From the NCBI RefSeq assembly GCF_031128465.2, contig NZ_CP155618.1:2055501-2119500 (forward strand): a stretch of 64,000 nt of DNA, in the 5' to 3' direction. Below are positions 1-8,577 of this stretch, in pieces (position 1 is the first letter of the stretch; the number at the start of each line of letters is the position of its first letter). The position numbers and the translations under genes were made by a program. The DNA is from Mariniflexile litorale. Lineage in GTDB: Bacteria > Bacteroidota > Bacteroidia > Flavobacteriales > Flavobacteriaceae. The notes beneath the pieces were generated by a model. It did no database searches. It was not told the origin of the DNA and saw only the letters and a list, made by a program, of their open reading frames with translations.

Positions 1-260
1 TCGCACATAGCACGAGAGATAGCTAAACGAACAGCTTCTGCTTGACCAGTAATACCGCCACCTAATACACTTACTTTAATATCAAAGTTACCTTCGTTAT
101 TAGTCAAAGCTAATGGTTGGTTTACTTTGTATTGTAAAGTAGTTGTAGTAAAGTAAGCGTTTAATTCTTTTTTGTTTACTGTGATGTTTCCTTTTCCTGG
201 AGAAACATATACACGAGCAACTGCCGTTTTTCTACGACCAATTTTGTGAATTACTTCCAT
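1..260 (-). CDS. rpsI: 30S ribosomal protein S9, partial (3' end beyond window)
   Basis: The visible 86 codons begin MEVIHKIGRRKTAVARVYVS and continue with the S9 core (GKGNITVN near residue 26, then the LGGGITGQAEAVRLAISRA stretch). This is the conserved tRNA-contacting small-subunit protein S9. The start ATG (258-260) shares bases with the rplM stop in a TAATG arrangement, so translation is probably coupled to L13. The rplM-rpsI pair is a near-universal bacterial operon. Only the N-terminal two thirds lie in the window, so the C-terminal tail cannot be assessed. Confidence 0.97.
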   Translation of the reverse strand, partial: MEVIHKIGRRKTAVARVYVSPGKGNITVNKKELNAYFTTTTLQYKVNQPLALTNNEGNFDIKVSVLGGGITGQAEAVRLAISRAMC

Positions 261-715
261 TACTTGAATTCGGTTAAGTTAATTGTTTTTGGTTTTTGTG
301 CAGCATGTGTATGCGCTGTACCAACAACAACATTTAAATTACGGAATAAATCTGCACCTAATTTGTTTTTAGGTAACATTCCTTTTACTGATTTTTCTAC
401 TACTCTTGCAGGATCTTTTCCAAACAATTCTGTAGCAGTTAAACTTCTTTGACCACCTGGATAACCTGTGTGACGAATGTACGTTTTATCGTTCCATTTG
501 TTTCCAGTTAAGTTGATTTTTTCAGAGTTGATAACAATTACGTTATCACCACAATCAACGTGTGGTGTGAAGCTAGGTTTATGTTTGCCTCTTAAAAGTT
601 TTGCAACTTTTGAAGCTAAACGACCCAAAGATTGACCTTCAGCGTCAACTAAAACCCACTGCTTATCCGCAGTAGCTTTGTTCGCTGAAATGGTTTTGTA
701 GCTTAATGTGTCCAC
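260..715 (-). CDS. rplM: 50S ribosomal protein L13
   Basis: This 151-residue protein matches L13 over its whole length: WVLVDAEGQSLGRLASKVA near residue 20, the RGKHKPSFTPHVDCGD block near 43, and KWNDKTYIRHTGYPGG near 73. L13 is an early-assembling large-subunit protein. It is the first gene of the rplM-rpsI operon, directly followed by rpsI through a TAATG overlap. A consensus Bacteroidota promoter lies about 50 bases upstream. The start at 715 fits the family length, with a short N-terminal extension (MDTLSYKTISANKATADKQ) usual for Flavobacteriia. Confidence 0.98.
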   Translation of the reverse strand: MDTLSYKTISANKATADKQWVLVDAEGQSLGRLASKVAKLLRGKHKPSFTPHVDCGDNVIVINSEKINLTGNKWNDKTYIRHTGYPGGQRSLTATELFGKDPARVVEKSVKGMLPKNKLGADLFRNLNVVVGTAHTHAAQKPKTINLTEFK

Positions 716-762
716 GTTATTAATTATTTTTTATTAAACATTCCTCTCTCAAAAAGAGTTTG

Positions 763-793
763 CAAATGTACGATAATCTGTTTGATTACCAAA
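763..793 (-). promoter_or_regulatory. Promoter of rplM-rpsI
   Basis: Read on the minus strand, TTTG (790-793) is followed after 19 bases by TACATTTG (763-770). This is an exact match to the Bacteroidota primary-sigma consensus TTTG-N19-TAnnTTTG. It lies about 50 bases upstream of the rplM start with nothing else to serve. Confidence 0.8.
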
Positions 794-1068
794 TAGTAAA
801 CAGGAAATTTTATTTATGAAGTATTGTATTGAAAATTAGAGTTCTCAATATTTCTGGTTAAACATTAAAAAGAAGTTATAAATTCAATTATAAGAGGCTT
901 GATTTTCCGTAATCTAAAACTTTATTATACGAGTAATTAAGTCGGTTGTAAGAGTATTATTTAATGGGAACAGCACAGAGCCTTTCTCTTGTTTAAAAAC
1001 ACTTAATTTTTTAGCACAAACTCCATGGCCAAGTAGGTGTGGCATAAAATCCAATCTGCTTTTTATAA

Positions 1069-1132
1069 TCTGCGAAATCAGTGGGATAATTAAAGATAGT
1101 GAATTGTGAAATTATCCCACTGATTTCACAGA
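1069..1132. repeat. Imperfect 23-bp inverted repeat (REP-like palindrome)
   Basis: The left arm (1069-1091, core GAAATCAGTGGGATAATT) and right arm (1110-1132) are reverse complements at 22 of 23 positions, separated by about 18 bases. Weaker complementarity continues outwards for another 10-15 bases with a gap. There is no T-tract after the stem and no gene ends nearby, so it is not an ordinary terminator. The arms resemble a phrase ('aatctgtgaaatcagtggga') that I recall as recurrent between genes in Bacteroidota. That recollection is not checked here. Confidence 0.65.
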
Positions 1133-1256
1133 TTTATGCAGAATAAAAACAAATGTTTGTTTTTTCTTGACAGCATAAAAAAGTCACCATAGAACAACTA
1201 TTTATGGATTTATGATATTTTAAGGATAATCAAATTTTAAAATTAAAAAAAGCTAT

Positions 1257-2069
1257 ATGTTTGTTGGTATGAGAACAAAAAGATTAGCTATTGTAGGCTG
1301 CGGAAAACTCGCAAACATTGTTGTAGAAGCATTCATTAAAGGGTTGTTGCCCGATTACAAACTTATAGGAACTTTTTCAAGGACGTTTAGTAAGGCAGAA
1401 GGCATTGCAAAGCATATTCAAGATTTAGAAACAAGTTATAAGTGTATACTATGTCATTCTATTGAAGAATTGCTTGATCTTAAACCTGACTATATCGTTG
1501 AAACAGCATCGCCAACAGCTTTAAGAGAACTAGCATTGCCTGCATTAATAAACGGATCTTCCATAATAACACTGTCTATGGGAGCATTTGCTGATGTCGA
1601 TTTTTATGAAAATGTTAAAAAAACAGCTTTGAAATATGGTACGCGTGTACATCTTGCATCAGGAGCCATTGGTGGTTTTGATGTTTTGAGAACGGTCTCT
1701 TTAATGGAAGCATGTCTTGTGACTTTTGAAACTAAAAAAGGGCCAAATTCCTTAAGAAACACAAATGTTTATAATGAAACATTACAAACTGAAGAACGCA
1801 GGGTTTTTGAAGGTGATGCCATTGAGGCTATCACACTTTTTCCAACACAGGTAAATGTTGCTGTAGCGGCCTCTTTAGCTTCAACAGGTCCTAAAAACAT
1901 GAAAGTGTCTATAGACTCAATTGCAGGTTATGTTGGTGATGATCATCGTATTGAAATAAAAAGCGAGCAAGTTCATGCTATTATTGATGTATATAGCAAA
2001 ACAGCACAAATTGCTGGTTGGAGTGTGGTTAATACCTTACGGAATATTACATCTCCTATTGCTTTTTAA
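1257..2069 (+). CDS. L-aspartate dehydrogenase-like protein (NadX/DUF108 family)
   Basis: This 270-residue protein has an N-terminal Rossmann fold (AIVGCGKLANIVVEAF, glycines at 14 and 16). Its C-terminal half is of aspartate dehydrogenase type: NVAVAASLAS near residue 200 and DDHRIEI near 230, the latter carrying the family's conserved His. Such enzymes oxidise L-aspartate to iminoaspartate/oxaloacetate with NAD(P), either feeding NAD synthesis or deaminating aspartate. Neighbours do not reveal the role. It is convergent with a dehydrogenase whose 3' end overlaps it by 14 bases. An alternative start is Met5 (1269), which would place the Rossmann strand closer to the N terminus; the upstream RBS is weak for both. 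The family is fairly secure; the exact substrate is inferred. Confidence 0.72.
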   Translation: MFVGMRTKRLAIVGCGKLANIVVEAFIKGLLPDYKLIGTFSRTFSKAEGIAKHIQDLETSYKCILCHSIEELLDLKPDYIVETASPTALRELALPALINGSSIITLSMGAFADVDFYENVKKTALKYGTRVHLASGAIGGFDVLRTVSLMEACLVTFETKKGPNSLRNTNVYNETLQTEERRVFEGDAIEAITLFPTQVNVAVAASLASTGPKNMKVSIDSIAGYVGDDHRIEIKSEQVHAIIDVYSKTAQIAGWSVVNTLRNITSPIAF

Positions 2070-2967
2070 AATAATTTGTAATATTCGCTAAAACTTTTTC
2101 GCTTAAGCGCACAAACGCTTGACTTGTTCTACCTGTAGATGTGTTCATACAAACAACATTAGGATAGGCTAAAAACTCTTCGCCACCTAAAGCAATTGCA
2201 GTATCACAATACACACGATTATCACCTGCTAACCATTTTATAAAAGGCTTGGTATCCCAAGCAGGAGATAATCCAGTATTAAATAATATTTTGCGATTAC
2301 CCAAATGTTCAAATTCAGTGTCGTGTATTAAAACCGTATTTTTGTTTAAACATGTTATAATTACTTCATTTTCTGAAAGTAATTCTTTTAAAGGTAAAAA
2401 ACGATAGCCCTTTTCTTCGGCTTCAGGTTTTATGCTCCTAGAGAAATAAGATATTTCAGCACCAAAAAAGTGAAGTGCATCAGCAATCATACCGCCCGAT
2501 TTGCCTAAACCTACAATACCTGCTTTAATACCTGTAATTTCACGTGGTATGTGGCTCCATGGCTCTCTTGGAGTGCCATCTGGATTGTTTCCAAAACCAT
2601 GTAAACAACTCACTAATTCGCTAATAACGTATTCTACAACACCCTCGTCACCATAGTCACGGACTCCCGTTACTATAATACCACGTGAATTTGCGTAATG
2701 AATATCTACATTAGCGCTTTCTGGCGTGTATAGTGAACAGCACATACCAATATATTTTATGTTTGGACATTGTTCCATAGCTTCACGACCCAAAGTGGTT
2801 GTGTAGCTTAACAATACGGCATCAGCATTGCCAATACGTTTTACAATTTCATCAACACTAGAAGGCCTGTCGTTATGCATTGTTAAGTTTTTAGCAAACG
2901 ATTCCAATTCTTTTTCGGCAGAAGGAATTAAATTCAAGGGCTCAATCGCTACTAGTTTTTCAAACAT
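2056..2967 (-). CDS. D-isomer-specific 2-hydroxyacid dehydrogenase family protein, atypical active site
   Basis: This 303-residue protein has the layout of NAD-dependent 2-hydroxyacid dehydrogenases: a substrate-binding half, then a Rossmann domain with GIVGLGKSGGMIADAL near residue 150, then return to the first half. The usual catalytic signatures are altered. The 'N.aRG..vD' segment is FNTGLSPAWD, so the substrate-binding Arg is not visible. The 'NV..TPHi' segment reads YPNVVCMNTSTGRT, so the catalytic His is absent. NADH binding may persist while chemistry differs. The gene overlaps the aspartate dehydrogenase-like gene tail-to-tail by 14 bases. Product and substrate are unknown; the family assignment is good. 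Confidence 0.75.
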   Translation of the reverse strand: MFEKLVAIEPLNLIPSAEKELESFAKNLTMHNDRPSSVDEIVKRIGNADAVLLSYTTTLGREAMEQCPNIKYIGMCCSLYTPESANVDIHYANSRGIIVTGVRDYGDEGVVEYVISELVSCLHGFGNNPDGTPREPWSHIPREITGIKAGIVGLGKSGGMIADALHFFGAEISYFSRSIKPEAEEKGYRFLPLKELLSENEVIITCLNKNTVLIHDTEFEHLGNRKILFNTGLSPAWDTKPFIKWLAGDNRVYCDTAIALGGEEFLAYPNVVCMNTSTGRTSQAFVRLSEKVLANITNYFKKQ

Positions 2968-3075
2968 GGTTTTTCTATTACAAATTGATATGGCTAAAGT
3001 ACTTGATGGATTACTGTTAATAGTTGTCCTGTATTGTGAAGCTTCTAGATTTTTAACAATGTTTATCTTCTATTT

Positions 3076-5919
3076 TTAATGCGCCTCTAACCAATCATGT
3101 CCAACACCCAACTCAACATCTAAAGGCACTTCTAATTTATAAGCATTTTCCATTTCAGTTTTTACAAGGGTTTTGATGGCTTCCAATTCTGGTTTGTAAA
3201 CATCAAAAACCAACTCATCATGTACTTGCAAAAGCATTTTGGTTTTAAAGTTTCCCGTAGAAAGTTTCTTGAAAATATTAATCATTGCTAATTTAATAAT
3301 ATCTGCTGCACTTCCTTGTATGGGGGCGTTTACAGCATTACGTTCAGCAGCGCCACGCACTACGGCGTTTCTGGAATTGATGTCGTTTAAATAGCGACGT
3401 CTTCCCAAAACGGTTTGAACATAACCATTTTCGCGTGCAAAATCTATTTGTTCACTTATATAGTTTCTAAGTTTCGGGTAGGTTGCGTAATAAGTGTCTA
3501 TCAATTCTTTGGATTCGCTTCTGCTTAAATCGGTTTGATTACTTAAACCAAAAGCCGAAACACCATAAATAATACCAAAATTCACGGTTTTAGCATTACT
3601 ACGTTGTTCTCTAGTAACCTCTTCCAGAGGCACATTGAATACTTTAGAAGCAGTACTGGCATGAATATCTTCCCCATTTTTAAACGCATTTATCATGGTT
3701 TCTTCATTACTTAAAGCAGCAATAATACGAAGTTCAATTTGAGAATAATCGGCAGCTAACAACATGTAATCTTCGCTTCGCGGAATAAATGCTTTCCGCA
3801 CTTGACGTCCACGTTCTGTACGAATAGGAATGTTCTGTAAATTTGGGTTGTTACTACTTAAGCGCCCAGTAGCAGCTACGGTTTGCATATAATCGGTATG
3901 TATACGGCCTGTTGAAGGTTCTACTTGATTTGGTAGTGCATCCACATAAGTGCTTTTTAATTTTGCTAAACCTCTATAGTCTAATATATGCTGAATAATA
4001 TCGTGGTCTTTTGCCAAGTAACTTAAAATATCTTCGCCAGTGGCGTATTGTCCCGTTTTTGTTTTCTTTGGTTTATCAACGAGTTTTAGTTTGTCAAATA
4101 AAATATCACCCAATTGTTTTGGTGATGCGATGTTGAATTCCTCACCAGCTTCAGCATAAATTTTTGTTTCTAAAGATTTTATGTCGCTATTTAGTTGTTC
4201 CGATAGAGAATTTAAAAAAGTTTCATTCAAATTAATACCTTCCAATTCCATAGCTGCAAGAACACGCAGTAATGGTACTTCAATATCATCAAATAGTTTT
4301 TGTGTATTAGCAGCTCCCAATTCTTTTTCAAAATGCTCTTTAAGTTGAAGTGTAATGTCAGCATCTTCAACCGCATATTCTGTTTGTTTATCCAATGCAA
4401 CATCGCGCATTGAAAGTTGATTTTTGCCTTTTTTACCTATCAATTCTTCAATAGAAATAGGCGTGTAGTTCAAATAAGTTTCAGCCAATATATCCATATT
4501 ATGACGCATATCGGGATTGATTAAATAATGTGCCAACATGGTGTCGAACAATTTGCCTTTAACTTCAACCTTATATTTAGCTAAAACTTTGATATCGTAT
4601 TTTAAATTCTGACCAATTTTTTCAATGGTTTCGCTTTCAAAAAAAGGGCGTAGTAGTTCGATAAGCTCTTGAGCTTCGTTTTTGTCTTCAGGGAATGGTA
4701 AATAAAAGCCTTTACCAACTTCCCAAGAAAAAGCAATACCTACCAATTCCGCTGTTATAGGATTTAACCCCGTAGTTTCAGTATCAAAACAAACACTATT
4801 TTGTGCCATTAAGTTTTTAATGAAAAGTTTTGTTGCCATACCCGAAGCTACACTTTGGTAAAAATGTGAACTCGTTTCTGTGGTGTTTCTGGTAAATTCT
4901 GAAACGGTTTCGGTTTCTTTTGAAGTAGAAATATCGCCACCAAACAATGAAAACTGTCCAGCACCTGCTGAAGCTGTTTCTTTTGGAGTTGATTTTATTT
5001 CCGTTTTATTGGATGTCGTTTCAGTTGAAGTGGCTTCTAGAGCAAACGTTTTTTCAAAATTTGAAAGCAATTGTCTGAATTCTAGCTCTTGAAAAATTTC
5101 GGTAACTTTTGGAATATCAGGTTGGTCTAATTCAAAATCTTTAGCATTAAAAGTAACTGGAACATCCAACATAATGGTTGCCAGTTTTTTGGAAAGCATT
5201 CCTAATTCTTTGCTTGCTTCAATTTTCTCTTTCATTTTACCTTTCAGCTCATGTGTGTTAGCTAAAAGGTTTTCCATGCTTCCATATTGGGCTAATAATT
5301 TCTTAGCCGTTTTTTCTCCGACTCCTGGAAGTCCAGGAATATTATCACTAGCATCGCCCATCATTCCTAAAAAGTCAATAACTTGCATGGGGTCTGTGAC
5401 CTCAAATTTTTTCTGAACTTCAGGAATGCCCCAAGTTTCGTAACCACCACCAAAAACGGGTCGGTACATAAAAATATTTTCGGTAACCAACTGTGCAAAA
5501 TCTTTATCGGGCGTTACCATATAGGTTTTGTATCCTTCTTTTTCTGCCTGTCTGGATAGGGTGCCAATAACATCATCAGCTTCGTAACCTTCCTTTACCA
5601 TGATAGGAATATGCATGGCTTTAAGAATTTCGCAAATATGCGGAATGGCTGTTTTGATGCCTTCAGGTGTTTCGTCTCTATTCGCTTTGTAGGCCTCATA
5701 CATTTCCACGCGGTCGGCACTTCCACCTTTATCAAAACAAACCGCCAAATGGTCGGGACGTTCACGCTTGATAACATCCAATAATGAGTTCATAAAACCC
5801 ATGATAGCAGAAGTATCTTCGCCTTTAGAATTGATTCGTGGGTTTTTTATAAAGGCATAATAACCACGAAAAATAAGAGCGTAAGCATCAACTAAAAAAA
5901 GGCGTTTTTGGTCGGACAT
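3076..5919 (-). CDS. polA: DNA polymerase I
   Basis: This 947-residue protein has all three PolA domains. The 5'-nuclease domain (1-290) has KDF-type metal motifs and GDASDNIPGLPGVGEKTA near 180. The 3'-5' exonuclease (about 360-550) keeps its acidic residues in FDTETTGL, NLKYDIKVL and YAVEDADITL, so proofreading looks intact. The polymerase domain carries motif A (AADYSQIELRI), motif B (RSNAKTVNFGIIYG) and motif C (LQVHDELVF). It acts in Okazaki-fragment processing and repair. A low-complexity Thr/Ser/Glu linker (about 295-345) joins the nuclease and exonuclease domains. It is a single gene, divergent from the metallophosphoesterase. Confidence 0.97.
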   Translation of the reverse strand: MSDQKRLFLVDAYALIFRGYYAFIKNPRINSKGEDTSAIMGFMNSLLDVIKRERPDHLAVCFDKGGSADRVEMYEAYKANRDETPEGIKTAIPHICEILKAMHIPIMVKEGYEADDVIGTLSRQAEKEGYKTYMVTPDKDFAQLVTENIFMYRPVFGGGYETWGIPEVQKKFEVTDPMQVIDFLGMMGDASDNIPGLPGVGEKTAKKLLAQYGSMENLLANTHELKGKMKEKIEASKELGMLSKKLATIMLDVPVTFNAKDFELDQPDIPKVTEIFQELEFRQLLSNFEKTFALEATSTETTSNKTEIKSTPKETASAGAGQFSLFGGDISTSKETETVSEFTRNTTETSSHFYQSVASGMATKLFIKNLMAQNSVCFDTETTGLNPITAELVGIAFSWEVGKGFYLPFPEDKNEAQELIELLRPFFESETIEKIGQNLKYDIKVLAKYKVEVKGKLFDTMLAHYLINPDMRHNMDILAETYLNYTPISIEELIGKKGKNQLSMRDVALDKQTEYAVEDADITLQLKEHFEKELGAANTQKLFDDIEVPLLRVLAAMELEGINLNETFLNSLSEQLNSDIKSLETKIYAEAGEEFNIASPKQLGDILFDKLKLVDKPKKTKTGQYATGEDILSYLAKDHDIIQHILDYRGLAKLKSTYVDALPNQVEPSTGRIHTDYMQTVAATGRLSSNNPNLQNIPIRTERGRQVRKAFIPRSEDYMLLAADYSQIELRIIAALSNEETMINAFKNGEDIHASTASKVFNVPLEEVTREQRSNAKTVNFGIIYGVSAFGLSNQTDLSRSESKELIDTYYATYPKLRNYISEQIDFARENGYVQTVLGRRRYLNDINSRNAVVRGAAERNAVNAPIQGSAADIIKLAMINIFKKLSTGNFKTKMLLQVHDELVFDVYKPELEAIKTLVKTEMENAYKLEVPLDVELGVGHDWLEAH

Positions 5920-6103
5920 GAAGTTTGTTTTTATGAAAACTCAAAACTACGAAAAGTATTTTTGATTTATGGTTTGGGAGATTATGATTGATGAATTAAA
6001 AAACAAAAATATTGAATTTTGAGTGTATTCAATTAAACGTTTAACAGTTTCCTAAGAAAATCAGAATACGAAATGAGTAACTTTACAAATTAATTTAATA
6101 TTT

Positions 6104-7339
6104 ATGCTTCGCTGGATTATTCTCCTCATTATTTATGTTATTCTCGATTTATATGCATTTCAAGCATTTAAAACCGTCTCAAAAAATAACTGGTTTCACC
6201 TATCGTATTGGCTTATCTCTATATTAGTTGTTGGAAATTTTATTTTTAATTACTATGGTTTTAATAGAAGGGATGGTTTTTCTCATGCTCACGCATATGC
6301 ATTCGGGTTTTTTATAGCTATTTTAATTCCTAAAATGATTCTTTTTATAGGTATGTTTACTGAAGATGTTTTTAGAGTGCCACAAGCTATTTATCGTTAT
6401 TTTACGGAAGGAGATGTTGCTAAAGGAAACTATTTTGCATCGCGCAGGCAGTTTATTAGTAAAATGGCTTTAGGTATTGCTGCGATTCCACTGGCCTCTA
6501 TAATTTACGGTATTTATAAAGGCAAGTATAATTTTAAAGTTTTAAAATATACCTTAACTTTTGAAGATTTGCCTTCAGCCTTTGATGGGTATAAAATAAC
6601 TCAGTTAAGCGATATCCATTCGGGGAGTTTTGATGATATTGAAAAAGTTAAATATGCTGTTGGTTTAGTTAATGAACAGCAAAGTGATGTAATCGTTTTT
6701 ACGGGCGATATGGTAAATAATAAAGCTGAAGAAATGCTTCCTTATCTAGATGTTTTTAATAAATTAGAAGCTAAAGACGGCAAGTTTTCTATTTTAGGAA
6801 ACCATGATTATGGCGATTATGCTGCTTGGGATTCCGAAACAGCTAAGCATCAAAACCTAGAAGATTTAAAAACCATTCAAAAGCAAATTGGTTTTGATTT
6901 ATTATTAAACGAAAGTCGTTTCTTAGAAAAAAATGGAGAGCGTATTGCTCTGGTTGGTGTAGAAAATTGGGGAACTGGTGGGTTTAAACAAGCAGGAGAT
7001 CTAAAGAAAGCTTCCCAAAACATACAAGCGAACGATTTCAAAGTTTTAATGAGTCACGATCCAACACATTGGGAAAAGAAAGTGATCCAAGATGAGTATC
7101 ATTATCATTTAACATTAAGCGGGCATACACACGGGATGCAGTTTGGAATTGAAATACCCGGTTGGTTTAAGTGGAGTCCTGCAAAGTGGCGCTATAAATA
7201 TTGGGCTGGAATTTATAAAGAAATGGGTCAGTATATTAATGTAAATAGAGGGTTTGGGTATTTAGCATTTCCAGGGCGTGTTGGGATATGGCCAGAAATT
7301 ACAGTTATTGAGCTTAAAAAAGGAATAAGCAATACTTAA
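6104..7339 (+). CDS. Membrane-anchored metallophosphoesterase (YkuE/YaeI-like)
   Basis: This 411-residue protein has about four hydrophobic segments in the first 140 residues, followed by a calcineurin-like phosphoesterase domain. Metal-binding motifs occur in the canonical order: SDIHSG near residue 169, GDMVNN near 200, GNHDYG near 232, SHDP near 310 and GHTHGMQFG near 340. YkuE/YaeI relatives hydrolyse phosphate esters at the membrane; the substrate here is unknown. An Arg-Arg motif (ASRRQFISKM) precedes the last hydrophobic segment, so a Tat-like signal is conceivable. It is divergent from polA and stands alone. Confidence 0.85.
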   Translation: MLRWIILLIIYVILDLYAFQAFKTVSKNNWFHLSYWLISILVVGNFIFNYYGFNRRDGFSHAHAYAFGFFIAILIPKMILFIGMFTEDVFRVPQAIYRYFTEGDVAKGNYFASRRQFISKMALGIAAIPLASIIYGIYKGKYNFKVLKYTLTFEDLPSAFDGYKITQLSDIHSGSFDDIEKVKYAVGLVNEQQSDVIVFTGDMVNNKAEEMLPYLDVFNKLEAKDGKFSILGNHDYGDYAAWDSETAKHQNLEDLKTIQKQIGFDLLLNESRFLEKNGERIALVGVENWGTGGFKQAGDLKKASQNIQANDFKVLMSHDPTHWEKKVIQDEYHYHLTLSGHTHGMQFGIEIPGWFKWSPAKWRYKYWAGIYKEMGQYINVNRGFGYLAFPGRVGIWPEITVIELKKGISNT

Positions 7340-7398
7340 TGTTTTGTATAAAATAGTTGCTTAAAATTTATAATAATTCATTATAAACAGCGTGTTTA

Positions 7399-7428
7399 TT
7401 GATATTTTCGAAAAATTGCGTAGGTTTG
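7399..7428 (+). promoter_or_regulatory. Promoter of the thioredoxin-fold gene
   Basis: TTG (7399-7401) is followed by 19 bases and TAGGTTTG (7421-7428), matching the Bacteroidota consensus. A second -7-like TACATTTG follows at 7435-7442 but has no matching -33. Confidence 0.65.
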
Positions 7429-7460
7429 TATAAGTACATTTGACTAATAAACAATAGAGT

Positions 7461-7757
7461 ATGTCAAAATTTGGGGAACTAATTGATGTAGAAATTCCTG
7501 TATTGTTAGAATTTTTTACAGATTGGAATGATCAATCTACAACAATGCATGCCGTTTTAAGAGATGTGGCCGCTGCACTTGGAGATAAGGCTAAAGTGAT
7601 TAAAATTGATGTTGAAAAAAACGAAGAACTCGCTGATGCACTACGTGTAAAAGCCCTTCCAACATTAATTATATATAAAGATGGTAAAATGAAGTGGCGT
7701 CAAAGTGGAGAGCAAGATGCTAATACACTTATTGGTATCATTCAAAAATACGTTTAA
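7461..7757 (+). CDS. Thioredoxin-fold protein lacking the CXXC active site
   Basis: This 98-residue protein is the length of a thioredoxin and aligns along the fold: PVLLEFFTDW, then VIKIDVEKNEELADALRV, then the cis-proline loop ALPTLIIYKDG (Pro67), then a C-terminal helix. Where thioredoxin has WCGPC this protein has WNDQS, so both redox cysteines (expected at 23 and 26) are replaced and no cysteine remains. It cannot act as a disulfide reductase in the usual way; a binding or chaperone-like role is more likely. It is monocistronic behind its own promoter. The fold is secure and the function unknown. A canonical trxA lies elsewhere in the window. Confidence 0.8.
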   Translation: MSKFGELIDVEIPVLLEFFTDWNDQSTTMHAVLRDVAAALGDKAKVIKIDVEKNEELADALRVKALPTLIIYKDGKMKWRQSGEQDANTLIGIIQKYV

Positions 7758-7789
7758 ACTTCAGTAAAGGAAGTAATCATTTATATTTT

Positions 7790-7870
7790 GGGCGTTCCCA
7801 AAGGTCGGGCTATACGCTACAAGTCCTCGCTCGTACCTCGCTGTGGGCTTTCCACTTCTATCCCTAACGC
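7790..7870. repeat. GC-rich intergenic repeat-like element (81 bp)
   Basis: The segment begins GGGCGTTCCCAAAGG and ends CTATCCCTAACGC. It is clearly richer in G+C than the AT-rich surroundings and has no open reading frame of note. Its ends form a short inverted pair (GCGTT/AACGC). It strongly resembles an intergenic phrase I recall from many Flavobacteriia genomes (GGGCTATACGC ... CCACTTCTATCCCTAACGC). It separates two convergent genes. Confidence 0.55.
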
Positions 7871-7929
7871 AAAAGCAAATTACTATTAAAAAACTTGGAA
7901 CGTTTAGCTTAACTCATAAATATTACAAC

Positions 7930-8574
7930 TCAAAATATAGATTTAAACTTGAAACCTCGCTCACTATAATATTCTAACACTTTAGGCAATGCAAATTGCA
8001 TGTTTTTTGAAGCTTTTACGCTATCATGAAATACTATAATACTGCCATTCGTTGCTTTTGAAGTAACATTTTTTAAGCAGTTTTCTGGAGTTACATTTTT
8101 TTCCCAATCAAAAGAAAGAACATCCCACATAATAATTTTATAACCCAGTTCTAAAAGTCCTTTACCCTGCTTGGGTGTAATTTGGCCGTATGGGGGTCTA
8201 AAAAGTTTTTCGCCACTCTCTATTTTTAACTCATAATTCATAACTTTATTTGCTATAGCAATATTATCCAAATAATTCTTAGATGTTGTTTTCCAGCCTT
8301 TAATATGATTATGCGTGTGGTTACCAATGGCATGTTCATTCGCTAAAATATTTTGGAAAATTTCAGGGTGTTTTTCAATATTGTTTCCAATGCAAAAAAA
8401 AGTAGCTTTGGCATTGAATTTTTTTAAAGTAGTGAGTGTCCAATTGGTAATTTCGGGTGTGGGCCCATCATCAAAAGTAAGATATAAAACTTTCTCATTA
8501 GTTGCGATGTCCCAAACATAGTTTGGGAACATCTTTTTTATAACTAATGGTGATTTTATTGGCGTTAAGGCCAT
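7930..8574 (-). CDS. Polysaccharide deacetylase (NodB-type, carbohydrate esterase 4 family)
   Basis: This 214-residue protein has the complete NodB motif set: TFDDGPTPEIT near residue 33 (catalytic base and metal Asp), a metal-binding HTHNH near 92, RPPYGQ near 130, WDVLSFDW near 147, and IIVFHDS near 178 (catalytic His). The family removes N-acetyl groups from peptidoglycan or exported glycans. No signal peptide or membrane segment is visible, which is unusual for an envelope deacetylase. It starts only 3 bases after the stop of the upstream GT117-type gene, so the two are probably co-transcribed and may act on the same glycan. Confidence 0.88.
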   Translation of the reverse strand: MALTPIKSPLVIKKMFPNYVWDIATNEKVLYLTFDDGPTPEITNWTLTTLKKFNAKATFFCIGNNIEKHPEIFQNILANEHAIGNHTHNHIKGWKTTSKNYLDNIAIANKVMNYELKIESGEKLFRPPYGQITPKQGKGLLELGYKIIMWDVLSFDWEKNVTPENCLKNVTSKATNGSIIVFHDSVKASKNMQFALPKVLEYYSERGFKFKSIF

Positions 8575-8577
8575 GGT

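Larger units (their letters stand above)
716..1256. other. 541-bp intergenic region between rplM and the aspartate dehydrogenase-like gene
   Basis: The region contains the rplM promoter near its left end and a near-perfect long inverted repeat at 1069-1132. I see no coding sequence, RNA gene or clear promoter for the downstream plus-strand gene. Confidence 0.6.

Noticed and set aside
246-452. Plus-strand frame opposite rplM
   Set aside because: It lies wholly antisense to the conserved L13 gene and has no protein features.
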